DNA of 46,035 bases. It comes from Candidatus Methylaffinis lahnbergensis. GTDB lineage: Bacteria > Pseudomonadota > Alphaproteobacteria > Rhizobiales > Beijerinckiaceae. Shown here piece by piece: positions 16,516 to 25,649 of the stretch. The notes beneath the pieces are model-generated. The model searched no databases, was not told the DNA's origin, and saw nothing but the letters and a program-made list of their open reading frames with translations. The translations under genes were made by a program, and so were the position numbers. Where the stretch lies: contig PEFW01000020.1 of NCBI GenBank assembly GCA_002890675.1, positions 1-46,035 of the forward strand, written 5' to 3'. How positions within the stretch are numbered: the stretch's first letter is position 1; the number at the start of each line of letters is the position of its first letter.

Positions 16516-16817
16516 CCAGCGCATCGCCGGATCATGGCGAAGACGGTCAGCATCATTCACATCTTCGTATCCGGCAAGGCGGCCAAAGACCGACTGCCGG
16601 AACAGCCCGGCCAATGCGTGGCGGCCATTTCTGCCCGTGCGGGGTCGGCCAGAACATCGCTCGCCAGCGCCGACAGTCCCAGCACGTCATCGAGTTCGCG
16701 ATAAGCAAGCAGACCGGCATCGGAGGTCACGACCGAACCGCGAAATTGCAGCATCACGCGGCGGTCAAAATCGAGCCTGAGTGCCCCATCGTTTGATTCA
16801 CCCGCCGGGTTCGTCAT
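16516..16817 (-). pseudogene. IS1380-family transposase N-terminal remnant, copy 3
   Basis: The minus strand starts [20 protein letters not shown] and continues through [20 protein letters not shown], the N-terminus of IS1380-family transposases. Near 16620 a frameshift moves the continuation [20 protein letters not shown] to another frame, and homology ends at HDPAMRW near 16516. Copy 1 (5344) begins at exactly this amino-acid motif. The piece is inactive. Confidence 0.8.
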
Positions 16818-16962
16818 GATGGAAGCCTCAATGCGCGAATAAGCTACTGAAAATGATCTCTGAATCGCGCTTCAGGCCCTACAGATTTATGAGTAATCCG
16901 GCGAATGCGGGTTGATTTCTTCGGACATATTTATCTCCTTTCAAATTGGATGGTCATGCGGC

Positions 16963-17970
16963 TCAAAAATCGGTGTCCAGCACGATGCGGTAATGTGCTT
17001 TCCCAGATTCGAGGCGGGCGAATGCTTCGTTGATCTTGCTCATCGGGAAGTGCTCCGTCTGCGGGGCGATGTTGTGCCACGAAGCAAAATCGAGCATTTT
17101 CTTGATTGCCTCCGGCGAACCCGTCGGCGAACCCGAAACGCTCCGCTGCTGAAGGATGAGGGAAAACGCCGCGACCGGAATCGGATCAAGAACGGCCCCG
17201 ACGACGTGCAAGCGGCCGTTAGGCGCGAGCGTGCCGATGAACGCGTCCCAATCGAGCTTCACATTCACTGTGCTGATCAGAAGGTCCAAGCTGCCGCTGA
17301 GTTTTTTGATTGCAGCCGAATCCCTGCTAGATACGACATGATTCGCACCAAACCCTTTCGCTTCATCGAACTTCCGCTCGCTCGATGTAAACGCCGTTAC
17401 GTCACAGCCGTAAGCTGCGGCAAATTTTACGGCCATGTGACCCAACCCGCCGATGCCGATGATGCCTACCCTGTCAGTCGGCTTTGCGTACTGGGCCAGT
17501 GGCGCAAAGACGGTGATGCCCCCACACAAAAGCGGCCCGGCCTCCGCGAAGTCTAGTTTTTCCGGCAGCGGAATGATCCACGCCCAGTGCGCACGAACGT
17601 GGGTCGCAAAGCCGCCGCGATGACCTAGTATCGTTGCTTGCACATTCGGACAGAGATGATGGTTTCCAGACATGCACTGGTGGCAGTGCATGTCACTACC
17701 CGAGTTCCAGCCGACGCCGACGCGCTGTCCGACTCTGACGCCTTTGGCGTTTGAACCTACGGCTGTCACCTGGCCACTGACCTCATGACCGAGAATCGCA
17801 GGGTACTGCGAAATCCCCCAGTCATTGTTTAAAACGGAGAGGTCAGAGTGGCACAATCCGCAATGGTCAACAGCGACTTCAACGTTCTCCAGCCCCAGCG
17901 GTTCCGGATCAACCTTTTCGAGCACCATTGGCTGCTTTGCTGCTTTGGCCACCCATGCTTTGTAATTCAT
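16963..17970 (-). CDS. Zinc-dependent alcohol/aldehyde dehydrogenase (YahK/AdhC-like)
   Basis: The 335-residue medium-chain dehydrogenase starts at ATG 17970 with AGGAGA five bases upstream. Catalytic zinc region: CGLCHSDLSVLNNDWG then ILGHEVSGQVTAVGSNAKG. Structural zinc loop: SDMHCHQCMSGNHHLC, with Asp where most relatives have the first of four cysteines. The dinucleotide fold is GIIGIGGLGHMAVKFAAAYG. The likely reaction is NADPH-linked reduction of aldehydes to alcohols in the cytoplasm. Full length and apparently intact. It is transcribed towards the IS1380 remnant and away from tRNA-Ser. Confidence 0.9.
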   Translation of the reverse strand: MNYKAWVAKAAKQPMVLEKVDPEPLGLENVEVAVDHCGLCHSDLSVLNNDWGISQYPAILGHEVSGQVTAVGSNAKGVRVGQRVGVGWNSGSDMHCHQCMSGNHHLCPNVQATILGHRGGFATHVRAHWAWIIPLPEKLDFAEAGPLLCGGITVFAPLAQYAKPTDRVGIIGIGGLGHMAVKFAAAYGCDVTAFTSSERKFDEAKGFGANHVVSSRDSAAIKKLSGSLDLLISTVNVKLDWDAFIGTLAPNGRLHVVGAVLDPIPVAAFSLILQQRSVSGSPTGSPEAIKKMLDFASWHNIAPQTEHFPMSKINEAFARLESGKAHYRIVLDTDF

Positions 17971-18179
17971 AGTGTCTCCTATTCTGGATTCCGGCTTGGC
18001 TGCGCGGGTTCCTATTGCGCCCTTGCGCTCGCCGTCACTGTACCGGTGACGCGGCAAATCGTCCGCCATTGGCCACGCTAATCCGCCTCAAGCGCCGTCG
18101 AATTGTAAGACTAATTGTAAGACAGCCAATGTTTTTCCGTGAGAAATACTAAGAAATTCAATGCCTTAGTGCTTTCGCA

Positions 18180-18269
18180 TGGCGGAGGGAGCGGGATTCG
18201 AACCCGCGATACGGTTTCCCGCATACACACTTTCCAGGCGTGCGCCTTCAACCACTCGGCCACCCCTCC
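18180..18269 (-). tRNA. tRNA-Ser(GGA)
   Basis: The minus strand gives a complete class II tRNA. Acceptor GGAGGGG pairs with TCCCTCC, and the D arm is TGGCCGAGTGG. The anticodon loop reads CTGGAAA with anticodon GGA (UCC codon family). A long variable arm follows, then T arm GCGGGTTCGAATCCCGC, discriminator G and an encoded CCA at 18182-18180. Length 90 bases, typical of serine tRNA. Confidence 0.93.
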
Positions 18270-18678
18270 GCTGTCCGCATTCGCGCTCCCGGCTGGTCCT
18301 CTTAACCACCCGGCGAGGCGGACATCCTCGAGAGGCGCGCACTATAGTGCGGCGAGCCGCCAGCACAAGCGGGCGCCCGTAGCAATTGTAGGTAGCACAC
18401 GATTTGTCCGGTCCAGGTAACACGACATCTGTCCGGCGCGTGATCGTCCTTTTTCGCGGCAGCGGCGATGCACCGGACGGAGCAACTGCAGGGCCCGGGG
18501 ATGCTAAAGCTGCGAGATGTTTTGGTCCGCTAGGTGAGCGGTTTGTTGAGCCAATTTGAGGAGGAGGAACTGCTGGGCGAAGCTGGCCAAAGGTTCCGGC
18601 AAGCGTAGCTTGATGGAACGGCCAGCGGAGGGATGAGCGAACGAACATTTTGGCGCTGGCGCGCCCGCTCCGAGGCGG
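18270..18678. other. No intact gene seen
   Basis: About 400 bases between tRNA-Ser and the glutathione reductase scrap. Open frames on the minus strand are Pro/Arg-rich and read through the tRNA, so they are not credible. I see no repeat or clear promoter other than what the tRNA must use. Confidence 0.5.
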
Positions 18679-18870
18679 ATGAGCGAAATGGCACAACTTT
18701 TGGGAATTGCCGTTAATATGGGCGCCAAAAAGGCCGATTTCGACGCGACCATCGCGCTGCATCCGACATCGGCGGAAGAACTTGTCACCATGCGAACGCG
18801 CACCGCGCGGTTCGCGCGGGAAATTCCCGGCCCGGAAGGCCCAGACTGCCGCCCGCTCGACGAGCGGTAG
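18679..18870 (+). pseudogene. Glutathione reductase, C-terminal fragment
   Basis: The frame reads [20 protein letters not shown] then [20 protein letters not shown], the dimer-interface C-terminus of glutathione reductase, with the His-Pro pair (LHPTSAEE) that serves the disulfide of the partner subunit. The FAD and NADPH domains, about 400 residues, are missing. It is a remnant of a former gor gene, probably left by a deletion. Confidence 0.75.
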
Positions 18871-19018
18871 GATTTTGGTAGTGGGCCAATTTGAATTTCT
18901 GCTTGTGACCCCAAATGAGACAATCAGGAGTGAGTTGCGGTTCTCAAAAGCGGACCTCGCGGGGAGCGCCCAAGGCCTTCTGCAACTTATGTGGTCTCGC
19001 CGGCCTAACTTTCAGCAC

Positions 19019-19675
19019 TCACTTAGGGGCGTTTGCGTTCTCTGCGTCGACTGGAGGCGGCGAGCCGTCGTCCAACAGCGGCAGGGCGCCAACAATCTCC
19101 CTTCGCACATTCTCGACGGAGACCCGAACGAACGTCATAAGCACGTCCCACTCGACCGCTTGAGCGTGGTCGATCTCCCAGACGTATGAGCGGTCTGCAA
19201 TGAAGAGCTTAAGCGCTATCGTCTGCCTCAGCTCGGCATCGTTTACCGGCTCTAGCCAGCAGGGGTAATGGGCCAGCAGGTTCCGCAAGTGCCTGTAGTC
19301 AGCTAGCTTCTGGATGATCTTGTCGGCTTCCTCCTTTGGCCTACGTGCCCTTATTACGGGCTTCACCCGCTCGATCTTCGACTCAAGCCTATGGTCTTCA
19401 CGCCATCCCTGCTCGCGAGCGAAATAGTCTGACCCGACGGACCCATGATCATTGCTTCCGAACTCATCCGCAAGCGCGAGCAGGATAAGCTCATTCTCAA
19501 TACCGAACGAAGCGGAGAGCACGCCGCCTCGGATGTTCGTCATCCAATGACGCAACTCATAGATGTTCGGCTTTAAAGGCCGATCGACATGGCATTCGAA
19601 GAACTCTCCCGGAGCTAATCGAACCCAACCGTCTCCGGGAAGAGACTCAGTAGAACCTCGGAGCTTGCGCATCAC
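19019..19675 (-). CDS. Hypothetical protein with HEPN-like RNLLAH motif
   Basis: The 218-residue protein is mostly helical. Near residue 131 it reads ADYRHLRNLLAHYPCWLEPV. RNLLAH fits the R-[polar]-x3-H signature of HEPN-superfamily proteins, often RNases in toxin or defence modules. It is preceded by SASFGIENELILLALADEFG, a typical HEPN helix pair. This assignment is motif-based and tentative. The alternative is an uncharacterised family lacking nuclease activity. The start codon lies 64 bases from the divergent DUF4238 gene, so the two share a promoter region. Confidence 0.7.
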   Translation of the reverse strand: MMRKLRGSTESLPGDGWVRLAPGEFFECHVDRPLKPNIYELRHWMTNIRGGVLSASFGIENELILLALADEFGSNDHGSVGSDYFAREQGWREDHRLESKIERVKPVIRARRPKEEADKIIQKLADYRHLRNLLAHYPCWLEPVNDAELRQTIALKLFIADRSYVWEIDHAQAVEWDVLMTFVRVSVENVRREIVGALPLLDDGSPPPVDAENANAPK

Positions 19676-19739
19676 TCTCTCTCACCGCTCGCAATCGACC
19701 TAAGGGGGTCCGCGAGGCTTTTATGTTATACTGGTTTTC

Positions 19740-20663
19740 ATGAGCATTCCTCATGATCATCACTTTATTCCGGCCTTCTACTTGAAGCAGTGGGCCGGAG
19801 CAGACAAGAAGTTGACTGAATTCGCCCTCCGGCGAGGCAAGCTCATCGTGAAACGCGCAGGACCGCGTGCGACTGGATACGAAACCGGCCTTTACGCTTT
19901 TCCCGAACTGCCGCCCGACACCGCACAACATCTCGAAAACGTCTACTTCAATTACGCCGACAGATTAGGTTCCAAAGCTCTCAATGCGCAATTGAACCCC
20001 ACGGGCGCTCCATGGCCTGGCGAACTCGTCAGCGCATGGTCTCGATTCGTCCTGGGGATATATCTGCGCCATCCAGACGCGATGCCGGAGCTACGTCAAG
20101 GAGCAATTGCCGAATGGGATCGAAGCGGAGAAGTTTGGCAGGCGGAATACGAAAGGATTCGTAAGCCCTTTGATCCGCTTACCTTCGATGAATATTTCGC
20201 CAACATGGACCCGCTCATCCGGCACAAGATGCAGCTCAACCTCGTCATCAAATCGCTCGACAATCAATTCATCTGCCAGCACATAAATCAGATGCCATTC
20301 GCTGTGATCGATCTTTCCGTATCGCCCGTTCCGCTGCTCACGTCGGACCGACCTGTCGAGATTTTTGCACTCGGAAAGCCCAAGGGCATCATCTCCATTC
20401 CGATAAGTCCGACGAAGCTATTCGTGGCAGCAAACGACGCTGAATCATTTAAAATGATCGCCCGCTACGATGCGCAGACGGTGGTGAAGCACATCAATGA
20501 CTACGTTGTGACCCGTGCCCGACGTTTTGTCTGGGCTTCCGATCGATCGCAAGAGGAATACATAAAGGCAAAGACGTCGACTGCGATGGAGCCGCTGCCG
20601 CTCTTTCCTGCCTTAAGTCAACGGAAGGGAAGTCTATCAAATATGGGAAGCCGAAAGCTATGA
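19740..20663 (+). CDS. DUF4238 domain protein
   Basis: The 307-residue protein opens with MSIPHDHHFIPAFYLKQWAG, the H-H-x-I/V-P-x-F-Y-L motif that defines the start of DUF4238. The family continues with an all-helical middle and a segment near residues 195-225 (FAVIDLSVSPVPLLTSDRPV, SIPISPTKLFVAAN), also seen here. Function is unknown; the conserved histidines suggest a metal or nucleic-acid role, which is inference. It is divergently paired with the HEPN-like gene, with 64 bases between the starts. It is full length. Confidence 0.85.
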   Translation: MSIPHDHHFIPAFYLKQWAGADKKLTEFALRRGKLIVKRAGPRATGYETGLYAFPELPPDTAQHLENVYFNYADRLGSKALNAQLNPTGAPWPGELVSAWSRFVLGIYLRHPDAMPELRQGAIAEWDRSGEVWQAEYERIRKPFDPLTFDEYFANMDPLIRHKMQLNLVIKSLDNQFICQHINQMPFAVIDLSVSPVPLLTSDRPVEIFALGKPKGIISIPISPTKLFVAANDAESFKMIARYDAQTVVKHINDYVVTRARRFVWASDRSQEEYIKAKTSTAMEPLPLFPALSQRKGSLSNMGSRKL

Positions 20664-20905
20664 ATCGGCACATGGAAGTCAGAACCGAACGAAGACCACG
20701 GAGCCTAAGTTTGAGTCCGATGCCAATGCGACGAACAATGTCTGCTCTGTGGTATCCCGCAAACATCTGTTTATGGCGTTTTGCGGAAAAAATCAGACTG
20801 ATCCACTACCAGGATTTTCGTTTCCATGTTCCATTTTCAAAAACCTCGGTATAAGGCATTTCCGAATTCGCAAGGGTTTGGGGCGCCGCCCGAGAGTGAG
20901 AGGAC

Positions 20906-22288
20906 ATGCCCATGGAATCTTGGTCGCCCGCCAGTTGGCGACGAAAACCGATCGAGCAAGCGCCAGATTATGCCGACCAGTCGGCGCTGGCCGAGGTCGA
21001 GCGTCAGCTCGCGGGCTTTCCGCCGCTGGTCTTCGCGGGCGAGGCGCGCAAGCTGAAGCGTATGCTGGGCAAGGTCGCTACGGGCGAAGCTTTCCTTTTG
21101 CAAGGCGGCGACTGCGCCGAGAGTTTTGCCGAACACGCCGCCGACAATATCCGCGATTTTTTCCGGGTGTTTCTGCAAATGGCCGTGGTCACGACTTTCG
21201 CCGCCGCCCTGCCAGTGGTGAAGCTCGGCCGCATCGCCGGTCAATTCGCCAAGCCGCGTTCGGCGCCGGCCGAAACGATCGATGGGGTCGAGCTGCCGAG
21301 CTACCGCGGCGACAGCGTGAATGACATCGCGTTCGAGGCCCGCGCACGCGAACCCGACCCCGGCCGCCAGCTGATGGCTTACCGGCAGTCGGCGGCAACC
21401 TTGAACCTGCTTCGTGCTTTTGCCACCGGCGGCTATGCCAATCTCGAAAACGCGCATGGCTGGATGCTCGGCTTCATCAAGGACAGCCCGCAGTCCGCCC
21501 GCTATCAGGAACTCGCGGACCGGATCACTGAGACGCTGGGGTTTATGCGCGCGATTGGCCTCGATCCCGAGGCGCATCAGGAATTGCGCCAGACCGATTT
21601 TTATACCTCGCACGAGGCTTTGCTGCTCGGCTATGAAGAAGCGCTGACTCGAATCGATTCGACGACCGGCGATCATTATGCGACTTCGGGTCATATGCTC
21701 TGGATCGGCGACCGCACCCACCATCCGGGCCATGCTCATGTGGAATATGCGCGTGGGGTCAAAAACCCTCTCGGGCTCAAATGCGGCCCCACGCTTTCGC
21801 AAGATGAGCTGCTGCGGCTCATCGACATTCTCAATCCGGCGAACGAACCCGGCCGTCTCACCTTGATTTGCCGGTTTGGCGCCGATAAGGCGGCCGATCG
21901 TCTGCCGGGTCTGATCCGCGCCGTGAAAAGGGAAGGGCTCGGGGTCGTTTGGTCCTGCGATCCGATGCACGGCAATACGATCAAGGCGGCGGGCGGCTAC
22001 AAAACGCGGCCGTTCGACAAGATCATGGGCGAGATCCGGACGTTTTTTTCGATCCACCGGGCGGAGGGCACTTACGCCGGTGGCGTGCATCTCGAAATGA
22101 CCGGAAAGAATGTCACCGAATGCACCGGCGGCGCACGGGCCATCTCGGAGGCGGACCTGCATGACCGTTACCATACTTATTGCGATCCAAGGCTCAATGC
22201 CGAGCAGGCGATCGAAGTGGCCTTTCTCGTCGCCGAGCTGCTCAAGGCGGAACGGATCGAACGCGGCCGCGCCGATGCCGCGGCGTGA
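20906..22288 (+). CDS. aroF: Class II 3-deoxy-D-arabino-heptulosonate 7-phosphate synthase
   Basis: The 460-residue enzyme condenses phosphoenolpyruvate and erythrose 4-phosphate, the first step of the shikimate pathway. The class II signature is clear: [100 protein letters not shown] and [20 protein letters not shown]. Length matches plant-like and actinobacterial class II enzymes. The start ATG 20906 follows GAGAGG. It lies 40 bases upstream of nadE on the same strand and is probably co-transcribed. The symbol is the common alphaproteobacterial usage; aroG or aroH are also used. Confidence 0.95.
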   Translation: MPMESWSPASWRRKPIEQAPDYADQSALAEVERQLAGFPPLVFAGEARKLKRMLGKVATGEAFLLQGGDCAESFAEHAADNIRDFFRVFLQMAVVTTFAAALPVVKLGRIAGQFAKPRSAPAETIDGVELPSYRGDSVNDIAFEARAREPDPGRQLMAYRQSAATLNLLRAFATGGYANLENAHGWMLGFIKDSPQSARYQELADRITETLGFMRAIGLDPEAHQELRQTDFYTSHEALLLGYEEALTRIDSTTGDHYATSGHMLWIGDRTHHPGHAHVEYARGVKNPLGLKCGPTLSQDELLRLIDILNPANEPGRLTLICRFGADKAADRLPGLIRAVKREGLGVVWSCDPMHGNTIKAAGGYKTRPFDKIMGEIRTFFSIHRAEGTYAGGVHLEMTGKNVTECTGGARAISEADLHDRYHTYCDPRLNAEQAIEVAFLVAELLKAERIERGRADAAA

Positions 22289-22328
22289 AGCCTGACGGCG
22301 GACGGGGCCGCCGAACGAGGTCCCTTTA

Positions 22329-24029
22329 ATGACGACGAGCCAGAATGCCCCCGCGAACCGCCTCGTCATTGGCCTCGCGCAGATCGATTGCACGGTCGGC
22401 GACATCGCGGGCAATGTCGCGCGCGTGCGCGCCGCCCGTGCCGAAGCGGCCGGCTTTAGCGCCGATCTCGTGATGTTTTCCGAACTCTTCATCGCGGGCT
22501 ATCCACCCGAGGACCTCGTCTTGAAGCCGGCGTTTCTGGAAGCCTGCCGCGCCGCCTGCGAAGAGATCGCGGCCGGGACCGGCGACGGCGGACCGGCGAT
22601 TCTCATTGGGCTGCCGTGGGTAGAAAATGGGCATTGCTACAACGCCTATGCCCTCCTCGACAAAGGCCGCATCGAAGCGATCCGTTTCAAGGCCGATTTG
22701 CCGAATTATGGGGTGTTCGACGAAAAGCGCGTGTTCACGCCGGGACCGATGCCGGGGCCTGTCTCCTTCAAGCGCGTGTGCATCGGCATTCCGATCTGCG
22801 AGGATATTTGGGGCCCGGAGCCGGTCGCATGCCTCGCCGCCACAGGCGGCGAAATTCTTCTTGTTCCCAACGGTTCGCCTTACTGGCGCGGCAAGACAAA
22901 CGAGCGGTTTTCGGTCGCAGCCGCGCGTGTTGCCGAGAGCAAATTGCCGCTCGTTTATCTCAATCAGTGCGGCGGCCAGGACGAGCTTGTCTTCGATGGC
23001 GCGTCCTTCGGCCTCAATGCCGATTGCTCGCGCGCGTTCCAGCTTCCAGCTTTTGCGGCCGTGGTCGCGAAGACGGTTTGGGAGCGTGGAACAAAGGGAT
23101 TTGTTTGTGTCGAGGGACCGTGTTGCGACATCGAGGAGGGCGACGAAGCCGATTACGCCGCCTGTGCCCTCGGCCTTCGCGATTATGTGAATAAGAATGG
23201 TTTTCCCGGTGTCGTCATGGGCCTTTCGGGGGGAATCGACTCCGCATTGTGTGCGGCGATGGCGGTCGACGCTCTCGGCCCCGAACGCATCCATTGCATC
23301 ATGCTGCCTTACCGCTTCACTTCGAACGAATCCTTAAACGATGCCGAGCACTGTGCCCGCGCGCTTGGCGTTCGCTACGATATCTTGCCGATCGCGCCCG
23401 CGGTTGAAGGCTTCGAAAAGCTCCTTGCTCCGATTTTTAAGGGCACGAGCCCGGGTATTACAGAGGAAAATATCCAGAGCCGCGCGCGCGGCACCGTGCT
23501 GATGTCCGTTTCCAACAAATTCGGTCCGATGCTCGTGACAACCGGCAACAAATCCGAAATGTCGGTCGGCTACGCGACGATCTATGGCGACATGAACGGC
23601 GGGTTCAATCCGATCAAGGACCTTTATAAGATGGAGGTTTTTCGCCTCGCCGAATTGCGCAACCGCTGGAAGCCCAAGGGTGCGCTTGGGAAAGGCGGCG
23701 AGGTGATCCCGCAAAATATTCTGAGCAAACCGCCGACCGCCGAACTGCGCGAGAACCAGAAGGATCAAGACTCGCTGCCACCCTATGAGGTACTGGACGC
23801 GATTCTCGAAGGGCTCGTTGAAAAAGAAATGCGCGTCGCCGGTGTCGTTGCCCAGGGGCACGATCTCGAAACCGTGAAAAAAATCGAGAGGCTTCTTTAT
23901 CTCGCCGAATATAAGCGGCGCCAGTCGGCCCCTGGTGTAAAGGTGACGAAGAAGAATTTCGGCCGCGACAGGCGCTATCCAATCGTCAATTGGTTTCGCG
24001 ATCCCGGCGTCGGCCGGTCCAAAAATTGA
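22329..24029 (+). CDS. nadE: Glutamine-dependent NAD+ synthase
   Basis: The 566-residue two-domain enzyme makes NAD+ from deamido-NAD+, ATP and glutamine. The N-terminal nitrilase-like glutaminase has the Glu-Lys-Cys triad (FSELFIAGYPPEDLV with Glu52; RFKADLPNYGVFDE; GIPICEDIWG). It channels ammonia to the C-terminal synthetase, which has the ATP-binding PP-loop GLSGGIDSALCAAMAVDALG near residue 298. KSEMSVGYATIYGDMNGGFN and a C-terminal KRRQSAPGVKVTKKNFGRDR segment complete the family pattern. It follows aroF by 40 bases. Confidence 0.95.
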   Translation: MTTSQNAPANRLVIGLAQIDCTVGDIAGNVARVRAARAEAAGFSADLVMFSELFIAGYPPEDLVLKPAFLEACRAACEEIAAGTGDGGPAILIGLPWVENGHCYNAYALLDKGRIEAIRFKADLPNYGVFDEKRVFTPGPMPGPVSFKRVCIGIPICEDIWGPEPVACLAATGGEILLVPNGSPYWRGKTNERFSVAAARVAESKLPLVYLNQCGGQDELVFDGASFGLNADCSRAFQLPAFAAVVAKTVWERGTKGFVCVEGPCCDIEEGDEADYAACALGLRDYVNKNGFPGVVMGLSGGIDSALCAAMAVDALGPERIHCIMLPYRFTSNESLNDAEHCARALGVRYDILPIAPAVEGFEKLLAPIFKGTSPGITEENIQSRARGTVLMSVSNKFGPMLVTTGNKSEMSVGYATIYGDMNGGFNPIKDLYKMEVFRLAELRNRWKPKGALGKGGEVIPQNILSKPPTAELRENQKDQDSLPPYEVLDAILEGLVEKEMRVAGVVAQGHDLETVKKIERLLYLAEYKRRQSAPGVKVTKKNFGRDRRYPIVNWFRDPGVGRSKN

Positions 24030-24169
24030 AACGCGCCTCCCCTCGGAGCCGAAGTGATACGGCAGGTTGGCGGCTGAGGCGGCGCGATTGCCGGCGTAAA
24101 AATCGGTGGGGTGGTCGGTGTGTCGTTTGGAATTGAAACGGGCTGGGTGGCCAGCAAGGTCTCGCCAAA

Positions 24170-24361
24170 ATGACGCGACAGCCCATGTGTGAAGATCTAC
24201 CCATTCTGCCCCCTTGGATCAAGTATCGCGGCGCAGACCCGACATGGTCGGGATGGCGCCAAGGAGCGAGCGAAACCTGGTTGTTGCAGACGTGGCTCCT
24301 CGCGTGGCGTCGCCATCCGAAAGGGATCGTGCCCGCTATCTGTGAAATGGACGCCGCCTGA
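24170..24361 (+). CDS. Small hypothetical protein (LPPWIKY motif)
   Basis: About 63 residues, with an in-frame ATG also at 24185 (MCEDLPILPPWIKYRGADPT). The LPPWIKY start followed by a Trp-rich GWRQGASETWLLQTWLLAWR segment resembles a family of roughly 60-80 residue proteins in alphaproteobacteria of unknown function. The end looks shortened compared with those. Probably real but perhaps degenerate. Confidence 0.4.
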   Translation: MTRQPMCEDLPILPPWIKYRGADPTWSGWRQGASETWLLQTWLLAWRRHPKGIVPAICEMDAA

Positions 24362-24827
24362 CGACAATTGGACAGCCCAGCTCAAACTTTGGTGCCCCGG
24401 AACAGTCGGATCATCGGCCCTAGGAGCCTGTCCGTGTAATCGCGGCGAGAATGTTCGAGATCGGCGGTGCTGCAGTAGGAGCGGGGATCAATTTGTGCCG
24501 TCCCTAGCTTGGCAGGCCGCTTGGAGCCGCGCTGTGGACGGAATCCACCCTTGGGCGAGCTTGAGGAGGTTGTGGGCGTCTTCTCGCCCTTCACGGCAGC
24601 CTAGGCCACTCCCGAGCCCGTCGAATGGTCCTTGAATGCCGGGCTGTGGTTCCGGCGGATTCGTTTCGTCAACATCTCTCCTCAACCGACGGCCATACTC
24701 GCCACCGTTAGGCAAAAACTCCCTCGCGCTGTCCAAAATTGCCGAGCCCCCTCTGACTTGCCAGGCTCGCCCGAGCGCGCGCAGCAATAGGCTTTCAAAC
24801 GTCCGCCCCGCCCTGTAGTCATGAGCC
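24362..24827. other. No convincing gene
   Basis: A minus-strand frame from near 24829 ([20 protein letters not shown]) would give about 113 residues, but its C-terminal half is low-complexity and its start overlaps that of the DUF155 gene. I see no recognisable domain, terminator or repeat in this interval. Confidence 0.4.
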
Positions 24828-25649
24828 ATGACCACTATTTTGCCAGAGTTTCCCACTTCCCCGGGCGTCACTCGTGTCACGGCCCGCGCGCTCCTTCTCG
24901 GCGACCGGATCGAGGCGGCGGGGCTCGAACGATCTGACATGATCTCTTCGACACCGCTCGCCTTTCATGCCGGTGCGAAGGGCTTCGTCGCGCTTTACCG
25001 TTTCGGCGTCGCGGTCATGGTTGGGCTGTCGCCGCTCGAAGAAGACAGTGTGCTCAAGCAGGTCCAACTGCGTGTCTCGGGACCGCACGAACATATCGAC
25101 GACGAATCCGCCATTCTCGAAATCTCGCCGGACCTTGACGACAAGGTTCCGCCCGGCGGTGCCATCGCCATAAAAGATCTTTCGGCGCAGCGTCTTCTCG
25201 TTGTCGCCGACGCGCTCGCCAAAAGCGTCTCGCTCGGCCGCGACGAACGCGAAGTCAATGCCGTCTTCGATATTATAGAGCCCTTCGCGACAGAACTCGC
25301 GCGAAATGGCCGGCCGCCCTGGAAGCGCCGCTCGATGCTGAGATTGATAGGTCAGACGCTCCTTGTCCAACATCGCGTGTCGGGCCATGTCGCCGTCGAG
25401 GAAAAGCCCGACGTGCTGTGGGACCGGCCCGATCTGGAGCGGCTCTATGCCCGCCTCGAGGATGAATACGAACTCAAGGAGCGTGCTGGAACCTTAAAGC
25501 GGAAGCTCGATACGATCGTCGAAACCGCGCGCACGCTCACCGATATGATCGACGCCAACCGGGCGACCAGGCTCGAAGTGACGGTAGTAATCCTGATCAT
25601 GGCCGAAATTCTGCTCACCCTCGGCCAGATTATTTTCTGGCGGCATTGA
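24828..25649 (+). CDS. RMD1/YagE family protein (DUF155)
   Basis: The 273-residue protein shows the DUF155 pattern: [20 protein letters not shown] early, then [20 protein letters not shown] in the middle. After a charged coiled region ([20 protein letters not shown]) there is one C-terminal membrane helix, [20 protein letters not shown]. Eukaryotic relatives (RMND1, Rmd1) act in mitochondria and, as for RMND1, are tied to organelle translation. The bacterial role is unknown. The C-terminal anchor places it at the inner membrane. Its 3' end overlaps the convergent miaA gene by 20 bases. Confidence 0.85.
   Translation: MTTILPEFPTSPGVTRVTARALLLGDRIEAAGLERSDMISSTPLAFHAGAKGFVALYRFGVAVMVGLSPLEEDSVLKQVQLRVSGPHEHIDDESAILEISPDLDDKVPPGGAIAIKDLSAQRLLVVADALAKSVSLGRDEREVNAVFDIIEPFATELARNGRPPWKRRSMLRLIGQTLLVQHRVSGHVAVEEKPDVLWDRPDLERLYARLEDEYELKERAGTLKRKLDTIVETARTLTDMIDANRATRLEVTVVILIMAEILLTLGQIIFWRH

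Noticed and set aside
18180..18269. tRNA-Ser as attachment site of a genomic island
   Set aside because: No integrase gene and no duplicated tRNA 3' end was found elsewhere in the window, so island integration here is unsupported.
20837..22492. Long minus-strand frame of about 550 codons opposite aroF
   Set aside because: It is the antisense shadow of the class II DAHP synthase gene. The plus strand carries all conserved motifs.
22326..23294. Minus-strand 322-codon frame opposite nadE
   Set aside because: GC-rich codon bias opens antisense frames. The NAD synthase motifs fix the coding strand.
24488..24829. Minus-strand frame beginning [15 protein letters not shown]
   Set aside because: First 50 residues look plausible, but the rest is low complexity, no family is known and its start overlaps the DUF155 gene start.
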